Assembly (NCBI GenBank): GCA_035914695.1
Contig: JAMIQH010000098.1
Span: forward strand, 1 to 9,798
Length of the DNA: 9,798 bases
Origin: JAOSJT01 sp035914695
GTDB taxonomy: Bacteria; Bacteroidota; Ignavibacteria; SZUA-365
Direction: 5' to 3'
Shown: positions 1 through 4,392 of the stretch, piece by piece
How the letters are laid out: the number at the start of each line of letters is the position of its first letter
Position numbering within the stretch: position 1 is the stretch's first letter
Made by a program: the position numbers and the translations under genes
Notes under the pieces: model-generated
Told to the model about the DNA's origin: nothing
Seen by the model: only the letters and a program-made list of their open reading frames with translations
Databases searched by the model: none

Positions 1-220
1 GGCGGTGCTCGGCGAAACGAAACAATCCACCATGAAAATACTGCGCTATCAGGTCCTGGCGATCGGTGCCTACATCACGCGCGACGGAAGAAAACGCATC
101 CTGAATCTCGCTCTCGCCCCGAAGTACAGAGAGTGGTTTCGTGGGCTTTGGGACGTCGGGGAGGGCCTGAAGCTACCTCATTCGGTGCCTGGGTAAATCT
201 CTAATGACAAATCTGGGTTT
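1..220 (+). mobile_element. Right-hand end of an IS1380-like insertion sequence (partial)
   Basis: The window opens inside a transposase reading frame that stops at 194-196. Shortly after the stop, at 203-220, lies AATGACAAATCTGGGTTT. It resembles, from memory of the family, the terminal inverted repeat that follows the transposase stop in IS1380-type elements. The other end is outside the window, so the inverted repeat partner and any target duplication cannot be seen. The exact boundary at 220 is an inference. Confidence 0.45.
2..196 (+). CDS. IS1380-like DDE transposase, C-terminal fragment
   Basis: This is the last 64 or so codons of a transposase that continues upstream of the window. 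The reading frame is open from base 2, and the GTG at 5 is an internal valine rather than a start. The tail has the form YQVLAIGAYITRDGRK, then ILNLALAPKYREWFRGLW. I recognise this as the C-terminal strand and helix region that follows the catalytic DDE domain in IS1380-family (transposase DDE group 1) proteins. The DDE residues themselves lie outside the window, so whether the element is intact cannot be judged. It sits about 90 bp past the 3' end of msrA in convergent orientation. The alternative is another IS4-superfamily transposase. Confidence 0.65.
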   Translation, partial: AVLGETKQSTMKILRYQVLAIGAYITRDGRKRILNLALAPKYREWFRGLWDVGEGLKLPHSVPG

Positions 221-286
221 ATATACATGCCACACGACACCGAAAGCCCCGCCACGTCGGAGTGGCTACCGGACGGAGGCCGGGTA

Positions 287-952
287 TCAGGGATTCAGCC
301 CGAGTTTTCGAAGTTTGGGTGCGATAACCACCTGGCAGTAGGGCGCGCGGGAGTTGCGCCGGTAGTAATCCTGATGGTGCAATTCCGCGGGATAAAAGCG
401 CTTGAGCGCCACGATTTCGGTGACGATGGGCGAGGAAAAGTCCGCCTGCGCCGCTTTCATCGACGCTCTGGCAAGGGAGTCCTGCCGCTCGTCCGTGGTC
501 AGGATGATGGAACGGTATTGCGTGCCCACATCGGCTCCCTGACGATTGAGCGTGGTCGGATCATGCGCCTGCCAGAAGATGTCGAGAATGTCGTTGAAGC
601 TGATGAGCGCGGGATCGAAGGTGATGCGCGCCACCTCGGCGTGGCCGGTTTCGCCCGAGCACACGTCCTCGTAACTCGGGTTGTCGGTATGGCCGCCGGC
701 ATAGCCGCTTTCCACATCGACAACGCCGTCGAATTGCTCGTACACCGCTTCGATGCACCAGAAGCATCCGCCGCCGAGCACCGCCGTTTCACGCTGCGAC
801 GACGCCGTGCGGTCCTTGTTGTTATCCTGCATGAATTTCACCGTAGTGCTGTTGGATGTCGATTCGGCCTCGCGGCGCTGGGCATCGCTCTGTCCACACG
901 AGGACAGAAGCAAGGCCAGCAGCGGCACGGCGAGGATGGCACGTGTTATCAT
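287..952 (-). CDS. msrA: Peptide-methionine (S)-S-oxide reductase MsrA, lipoprotein form
   Basis: The product (221 aa) reduces methionine-S-sulfoxide in proteins back to methionine. The N-terminus is a lipoprotein signal: MITR, a hydrophobic run, then lipobox LSSC with Cys19 as the acylated residue. A polar linker follows to about residue 54. The MsrA domain starts near residue 56 with GCFWCIEA; Cys63 is the catalytic cysteine and Glu68 follows. GYAGG (83-87), GHAEV (103-107) and HHQDYY (192-197) are also family motifs. Cys206 in the PYCQ tail is the likely resolving cysteine. The start is backed by a strong AAAGGAGGG ribosome binding site five bases upstream. The protein is longer than cytosolic MsrA only because of the signal and linker, so it should act in the periplasm or on the outer membrane. 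It lies 67 nt after the PiT gene on the same strand and may be co-transcribed. Confidence 0.95.
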   Translation of the reverse strand: MITRAILAVPLLALLLSSCGQSDAQRREAESTSNSTTVKFMQDNNKDRTASSQRETAVLGGGCFWCIEAVYEQFDGVVDVESGYAGGHTDNPSYEDVCSGETGHAEVARITFDPALISFNDILDIFWQAHDPTTLNRQGADVGTQYRSIILTTDERQDSLARASMKAAQADFSSPIVTEIVALKRFYPAELHHQDYYRRNSRAPYCQVVIAPKLRKLGLNP

Positions 953-1019
953 GATGCCCTCCTTTCATCCGAGAGCAACACCATGTCCAACAGAAAAATT
1001 CACACGGGACGTATCGCAA

Positions 1020-2003
1020 TTAAAATATCGTCAGCACGGCGTAGGTGAGGATGGCCATACCGGCGGAAAGCGGGATGGTGAGCACCCAGGCCCAGAGAAT
1101 GTTGCGCGCCACACCCCAGCGCACCGCCGAAAATCCCCGCACCGCGCCGACACCGATGATGGAGCCGGTGATGGTGTGCGTGGTGCTGACGGGAACGCCC
1201 ATCAGCGTGGCGCCGATGATGGTGAGTCCGGCCGAAGTCTCGGCGCTGAAACCTCCGAAGGGCGTAAGCTTGGTCATGCGCAGACCGAGCGTGCGAATGA
1301 CCTTCCACCCGCCGACCAGGGTGCCCAGCGAGATAAAGGAATAGCTCACCATCTCCACCCAGAACGGCACGTGAAATTCCTCGATCAAACCGTTCGAGAA
1401 CAGCACCAAAGCAATGATGCCCATGGTTTTCTGCGCGTCGTTGGATCCGTGGCTCAAACTGTACGCTGCCGCCGACACCAGCTGCAAGCGGCGGAACCAG
1501 ACATCCACGTCGCGAGGTGCCTTGTTGCGCACGATCCACATGGTGACAATGGAAAACATGTAGGCGATGACGAAGCCCAGCAACGGCGCGAGAAAGATGA
1601 AGATCAGGATTTTCGTGAATCCCCCGACGATCAGCACGCCGAAGCCCGCCTTCATCACGGCGGCGCCGCTCAAGCCGCCGATGATGGCGTGCGACACACT
1701 GATGGGAAGCCCGAAATGCGTGGCGGTGGCGGTGAGCATGACCGCGCCCACGAGCGCGGAGAAAATGACGGTGTTGTCGACAATGCCGGGATCCACGATG
1801 CCCTTGCCGATGGTGGTGGCGACGGATACGCCAAAAATAAAGGCCGCCAGGAAATTGAAGCCGGCGGCCCAGATCACTCCTTGCAGCGGAGTGAGCACCC
1901 GTGTCGACACCACGGTCGCGATGGAATTGGCGGCATCGTTCATGCCATTGTAAAAATCGAAAATGATGGCGAGAACGATAATGGCGATGGCGAAGGTGAT
2001 CAT
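1020..2003 (-). CDS. pit: PiT-family inorganic phosphate transporter
   Basis: This is a 327-aa integral membrane protein of the PiT/PHO-4 family (inorganic phosphate permeases driven by H+ or Na+). The internal duplication typical of the family is visible. The first half has GMNDAAN at residues 20-26 and PISVSHAIIGG at 100-110. The second half has SHGSNDAQK at 184-192 and PVSTTHTITGSIIGVG at 271-286. About ten hydrophobic segments are spread through the chain, with a basic cytoplasmic loop near residues 158-172. The length is at the short end of the family, like the bacterial and archaeal forms that pair with a DUF47 partner. The ATG lies four bases after the TGA of the upstream DUF47 gene with no good Shine-Dalgarno sequence, so translation is probably coupled. 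It is most likely a low-affinity phosphate importer, although PiT proteins can also carry metal-phosphate complexes. Confidence 0.93.
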   Translation of the reverse strand: MITFAIAIIVLAIIFDFYNGMNDAANSIATVVSTRVLTPLQGVIWAAGFNFLAAFIFGVSVATTIGKGIVDPGIVDNTVIFSALVGAVMLTATATHFGLPISVSHAIIGGLSGAAVMKAGFGVLIVGGFTKILIFIFLAPLLGFVIAYMFSIVTMWIVRNKAPRDVDVWFRRLQLVSAAAYSLSHGSNDAQKTMGIIALVLFSNGLIEEFHVPFWVEMVSYSFISLGTLVGGWKVIRTLGLRMTKLTPFGGFSAETSAGLTIIGATLMGVPVSTTHTITGSIIGVGAVRGFSAVRWGVARNILWAWVLTIPLSAGMAILTYAVLTIF

Positions 2004-2007
2004 GGGG

Positions 2008-2625
2008 TCACGAGTTCTTGATGAAAATCGTGATGATGGTGTTCGCCACGCTCTGGCATTTATCGGAAGCGGTTTCGAGGATGTCGAGGATTTCCTTTTT
2101 CTTCATCACCGAAATGGCGTCGTTGTCGTGTGTGAAGAGATGCTGCAAGGACGCCCGGTACACGCGGTCGGCCTCGGACTCGAGATCCTTCACCGCCTTG
2201 AGCTGATCCATGACTTTCGCGCGTGTGCGCAGTTGATTCAGCGCGTGCTCGAGTTCCTCGTTCTGTTGATTGATGATACTCGTCAGCTTCTCCGCTCCCT
2301 CGATGGGCGATGTCAGGGCGAACACTTCCGTGCGCACGGCGGCCGCCAGCAGAATATCGCTGATGTCGTCGAGGCGACTGATGAGGGTGAACACGTCCTC
2401 ACGATCGAAAGGAGTGATGAAGGTTTTGTTGAGTTGCTTCACCACCTTGCTGGTGATTTCGTCGCAGCGTTTCTCGAAGGAGATCATGCTGCGCACCAAT
2501 TCGCCCTCGTACAGGCGGGTGGAAAAGAGCTGTTGCGTCATCTGGGACATCTCCCGGATGTGCTTGATCATGTCGTTGAAGTACTCGAAGTACTTCTCTT
2601 CCTTGGGGAGCAATTTGCTCAACAT
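2008..2625 (-). CDS. DUF47 (PhoU-like) phosphate transport regulator
   Basis: This is a 205-aa all-helical protein of the DUF47/PhoU-related family, usually encoded just before a PiT transporter, as in the Sinorhizobium orfA-pit pair. The chosen start gives the N-terminus MLSKLLPKEEKYFEYF, matching the family's usual LLPKEEKFF-type opening. It has an AAGG-type ribosome binding site eight bases upstream. A longer frame to the ATG at 2715 would add 30 residues with no family similarity and no visible ribosome binding site. Recognisable stretches are FEKRCDEITSKVV and the central FDREDVFTLISRLDDISDIL, which is typical of the domain. The charged helices continue to FIKNS. It probably modulates PiT activity or coordinates metal and phosphate. 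No DNA-binding motif is seen. Confidence 0.9.
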   Translation of the reverse strand: MLSKLLPKEEKYFEYFNDMIKHIREMSQMTQQLFSTRLYEGELVRSMISFEKRCDEITSKVVKQLNKTFITPFDREDVFTLISRLDDISDILLAAAVRTEVFALTSPIEGAEKLTSIINQQNEELEHALNQLRTRAKVMDQLKAVKDLESEADRVYRASLQHLFTHDNDAISVMKKKEILDILETASDKCQSVANTIITIFIKNS

Positions 2626-2753
2626 CGACGGTGCCTTGCTTAATGATGAGTCCCGGATCGGGTTGGACGCGAAAGATTCTCCCGAACGTGCTAGAGGTAA
2701 AAATGAGGAATTCATGAGGATTCGACAAATTTTTCATGTGTTTTTCGTGAGCG

Positions 2754-2783
2754 ATAATCAGCGGATACGTCAACCGATATCAA
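2754..2783 (-). promoter_or_regulatory. Candidate promoter for the DUF47-PiT(-msrA) operon
   Basis: On the minus strand TTGATA (2783-2778) is followed after 18 bases by GATTAT (2759-2754), a 4/6 match to TATAAT. This would start RNA near 2747 and leave a leader of about 120 nt before the DUF47 start at 2625. The fit is moderate, and other starts are possible if the organism uses a Bacteroidota-type sigma factor. Confidence 0.3.
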
Positions 2784-2786
2784 CCG
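2770..2786. repeat. Direct repeat TCAACCG x2, possible operator
   Basis: TCAACCG occurs at 2770-2776 and again at 2780-2786, a period of 10 bp or about one helical turn. It sits between the two divergent candidate promoters. It overlaps the -35 of the minus-strand one and is centred about 53 bp upstream of the predicted plus-strand start. Tandem half-sites at a one-turn spacing are typical of response-regulator binding, for example PhoB-like boxes, but the bases do not match the E. coli Pho box. Confidence 0.35.
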
Positions 2787-2795
2787 GGATGCCAG

Positions 2796-2824
2796 TTGTA
2801 CCGTGATGAAAAATGCCCTATCAT
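2796..2824 (+). promoter_or_regulatory. Candidate sigma70-type promoter of the CRP/FNR regulator gene
   Basis: TTGTAC (2796-2801), a 17-base spacer and TATCAT (2819-2824, 5/6 to TATAAT) form a reasonable promoter. RNA would begin near 2831, about 31 nt before the ATG at 2862. If real, it rules out the in-frame ATG at 2823, which lies inside the -10 box, and so supports the chosen start. Confidence 0.4.
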
Positions 2825-2861
2825 GCGTGCAATCCCCACTCATCCTCGTGGAGCGCGGCGC

Positions 2862-3512
2862 ATGCACTCTCCCCAGTTTCTTGAAGCTCTCTCGGATAAA
2901 GAACGCCAGGCCTTTGAGCAATACGCCATGCGCGTCCCGGTACACGCGGGCATGGAGATCAGTCGTGAAGGCGACGACTGTCGCCATTTCCCTCTGATGG
3001 AAAGCGGCGTGATCCGCGTCTACAAGCTCAGCCGCGAGGGGCAGGAACTGACCCTGTACCGCATTCGCTCCGGCGAAAGCTGCATTCTCACCATGACCTG
3101 CCTGCTGCGCACCTCGCCGTTTCCGGCGAACGCCGTGGTGGAGCAGGAAGGTGTGGTGTGGCTGGTTCCGGCGGAAGTGTTCCGCGAATGGACCACGCGC
3201 TACACCTACTGGACGGAATATGTGGTGACAATCATGACACGCACCATTGGCAAACTCGTGGGACTGGTGGACGATATGATGTTCCGCCGCGTCGACCTCC
3301 GCATTGTCGATTTTCTGTTGCACAACACACCCGCGGGCTCCGACGAATTGCGCATCACCCATCAGCGCCTGGCCTTCGATGTGGGCACCGCACGCGAAGT
3401 GGTGAGCCGCCATCTCAAGGAGCTCGAAGCGCGCGGCCTTGTGGCGCTGTCACGCGCGTCGATACGCATCACCAACCGGCAGGGCTTGCAGCGCCTTGCC
3501 GAAATCCTATGA
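2862..3512 (+). CDS. CRP/FNR-family transcriptional regulator
   Basis: This 216-aa regulator has an N-terminal cyclic-nucleotide-binding-type beta-roll (about 10-110), a dimerisation helix (about 112-150) and a C-terminal winged helix (about 155-216). The recognition helix reads TAREVVSRHL. Arg178, Glu179 and Arg183 align with Arg180, Glu181 and Arg185 of E. coli CRP, which contact TGTGA; Ser182 is shared with FNR. There is no N-terminal cysteine cluster, so it is not an FNR-type 4Fe-4S sensor. The roll carries GESCILTMTC (71-80) in place of the CRP phosphate-binding cassette, so cAMP binding is doubtful; related proteins share a GESCIL motif. Cys40, Cys74 and Cys80 could sense redox state. 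The ATG is preceded by GGAG eight bases upstream. A TTG at 2796 or ATG at 2823 would only add a non-homologous leader. The gene is divergent from the phosphate operon. Confidence 0.9.
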   Translation: MHSPQFLEALSDKERQAFEQYAMRVPVHAGMEISREGDDCRHFPLMESGVIRVYKLSREGQELTLYRIRSGESCILTMTCLLRTSPFPANAVVEQEGVVWLVPAEVFREWTTRYTYWTEYVVTIMTRTIGKLVGLVDDMMFRRVDLRIVDFLLHNTPAGSDELRITHQRLAFDVGTAREVVSRHLKELEARGLVALSRASIRITNRQGLQRLAEIL

Positions 3513-3620
3513 CACACCTCCAGGCGTCCTGAACCGCTCCGCTCCCCCGCCCGGTCGGCGCAACGGGCAGCAGGCAGCGCACGTCCGTCCCGTTCCGATA
3601 GCTTTGTCCCTCACACACAT

Positions 3621-3645
3621 CCGCCACGAACGCCTCGCGTGGCGG
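3621..3645. other. GC-rich hairpin after the CRP/FNR gene
   Basis: Arms CCGCCACG (3621-3628) and CGTGGCGG (3638-3645) pair perfectly around a 9-base loop, 108 bp after the regulator's stop codon. No T-run follows on either strand, so it is at best a weak or factor-assisted terminator for the regulator transcript. Confidence 0.35.
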
Positions 3646-3664
3646 GGGCGAATATTTGCCCCGC

Positions 3665-3686
3665 TTGTGTGACGCACGTCACACAA
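3665..3686. promoter_or_regulatory. CRP-type binding site, near-perfect palindrome
   Basis: Ten-base arms TTGTGTGACG (3665-3674) and CGTCACACAA (3677-3686) are perfect inverse complements around CA. The core is TGTGA-N6-TCACA (3668-3683), the exact E. coli CRP consensus core. Such a match is unlikely by chance, and the regulator encoded just upstream keeps the three residues that read this core. Its centre at 3675.5 is 30 bp from the centre of the -10-like TGTAAT at 3703-3708, which is class II activator geometry for plus-strand transcription. Confidence 0.72.
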
Positions 3687-3702
3687 TGCCGGCGAATGAA
3701 TG

Positions 3703-3708
3703 TGTAAT
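3703..3708 (+). promoter_or_regulatory. Candidate -10 box of a CRP-dependent class II promoter
   Basis: TGTAAT is a 5/6 match to TATAAT. RNA would start near 3715-3717, placing the CRP-type site centre at about -40 to -41.5. No good -35 hexamer is visible, as expected when an activator overlaps the -35 region. In the opposite direction the nearest AT-rich box (AATATT, 3650-3655) is only about 23 bp from the site centre, so rightward transcription fits better. Confidence 0.4.
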
Positions 3709-3714
3709 CTTGCG

Positions 3715-3960
3715 CAACGTCTCGCAGCATACACGCGGCCACTTCCCTGCCATCGGCGATCGATGCTTCCCTCCTGTTTACACCCTCGGCCGCGAGGATT
3801 ACGCGAGGCCTCACTCCCGCCCACAGTGGAGGAATGATTCCATAGCTGTCCGCCGGCTTGCCGGTGGAACCGTCACGGACCGGTTGCGTGCTTTCACGGG
3901 TGCCACGCTTCCGGTCCGTTACATGTTGCGGTCTCGCATATCAGATTTCGTTGCAACATC
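3715..3960 (+). ncRNA. Candidate structured non-coding RNA
   Basis: Three hairpins follow one another closely. H1, 3849-3868, is 9 bp including one G-U pair and closes with the stable G(CUUG)C tetraloop. H2, 3872-3922, has arms ACGGACCGG/CCGGTCCGT, then a symmetric UU/UU internal loop, then GCGTG/CACGC; outside the arms GT/AC pairs across one mismatch. H3, 3923-3959, has AUGUUGC/GCAACAU, extendable by three G-U pairs. The wobbles and the CUUG loop exist only in the plus-strand RNA; the minus strand would have A-C mismatches. A smaller stem, CCTCG/CGAGG, lies at 3784-3797. The start is taken from the CRP-dependent promoter and the 3' end is unknown. No plus-strand gene follows until 7431, so it is not an obvious mRNA leader. 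It does not look like tmRNA, RNase P, 6S or SRP RNA. Confidence 0.35.
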
Positions 3961-4202
3961 ACCCAGGCAGGAGCAACCAAGCGGGTGTGCACACGCATGT
4001 TGTCCGACCAACGTTCCGCCGCACGAAGCAGGCGACCGGAATCCCCGCGTGGGCGGAGGCGCCCGGCAATACATTTCGTGATGCGGGGAGGCGGACATGC
4101 CAGTTTGATGGGCTGGGGCTCGGACATGCTTCCATAGCGCATGACTGCCCCTCTCTGGTCGAGCGGGATGCCGTGTTGCGGGCATTTCGGCAACCGGAGT
4201 TA

Positions 4203-4251
4203 GCGGATGCTCACGCCTCCTGACAGGCCTCATCCGCGAACGCGGACGAGG
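4203..4251 (-). other. Two mutually exclusive stems beyond the receptor terminator
   Basis: On the minus strand CCTCGTCCGC (4251-4242) pairs with GCGGATGAGG (4237-4228) over a GTTC loop, giving 10 pairs with one G-U. The second arm can instead pair through GCGGATG (4237-4231) with CATCCGC (4209-4203). The G-U pair is an A-C mismatch on the plus strand, so the minus strand is favoured. No T-run follows. It could be a back-up terminator or a processing structure for read-through from the receptor operon. Confidence 0.35.
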
Positions 4252-4293
4252 ATTTGCATCTGCGCTCCATGTTCGCACCCGCCCATGCGTGGA

Positions 4294-4327
4294 AAGGTCG
4301 CGACATCCCGGAGGATGCCGCGACCTT
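4294..4327 (-). terminator. Intrinsic terminator of the Cys-rich protein/receptor operon
   Basis: On the minus strand a 15-bp stem (4327-4313 with 4308-4294) closes over a UCCG loop flanked by C and G, a member of the very stable cUNCGg tetraloop class. One pair is G-U in the minus-strand RNA but would be an A-C mismatch in the plus-strand RNA, so it serves the minus strand. The stem begins about 65 nt after the receptor stop codon. The T-run after it is short (the stem ends in TT, followed by one more T). Confidence 0.75.
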
Positions 4328-4392
4328 CGCGTGTCAGAGCGGCTCGCAGCACGCGCGGTAGTGCGTCGGCGGCGAACCGGCGGTGGTGCAAC

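Larger units (their letters stand above)
3513..4392. other. 880-bp intergenic region without a credible protein gene
   Basis: Frames on both strands here are short, rich in Arg, Pro, Cys and His, and resemble no family I know. The region is instead dense in dyads: a hairpin at 3621-3645, a CRP-type palindrome at 3665-3686, a hairpin cluster at 3849-3959, a 10-bp palindrome GTGTGCACAC at 3985-3994, alternative stems at 4203-4251 and a terminator at 4294-4327. It lies at the 3' ends of two convergent genes, where long gaps are unusual. It could hold an RNA gene, decayed DNA, or both. Confidence 0.7.

Noticed and set aside
251..266. GCCAC/GTGGC hairpin as msrA terminator
   Set aside because: Only five base pairs and no real T-run; too weak to call.
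753..2021. 422-codon plus-strand frame opposite msrA and the PiT gene
   Set aside because: Low-complexity Asp/His/Gly/Arg protein, antisense to two clearly conserved genes; a codon-bias artefact.
2626..2715. N-terminal extension of DUF47 to the ATG at 2715
   Set aside because: No ribosome binding site and no similarity to the family N-terminus; MLSKLLPKEEKYF at 2625 fits the family.
2747..2762. TGA...TCA dyad upstream of the regulator as an FNR box for autoregulation
   Set aside because: Half-sites match TTGAT-N4-ATCAA poorly and the spacing is wrong.
3985..3994. GTGTGCACAC palindrome as a second CRP-type site
   Set aside because: It lacks the TGTGA-N6-TCACA spacing and does not extend beyond ten bases; likely chance.
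3656..4081. 141-codon plus-strand frame in the long intergenic region
   Set aside because: No ribosome binding site, Arg/Pro/Cys-rich, resembles no family, and overlaps the CRP-type site and hairpins.
3919..4278. 119-codon minus-strand frame in the long intergenic region
   Set aside because: Arg/Pro-rich composition, no start signal and no recognisable motif; it also runs through the hairpins.
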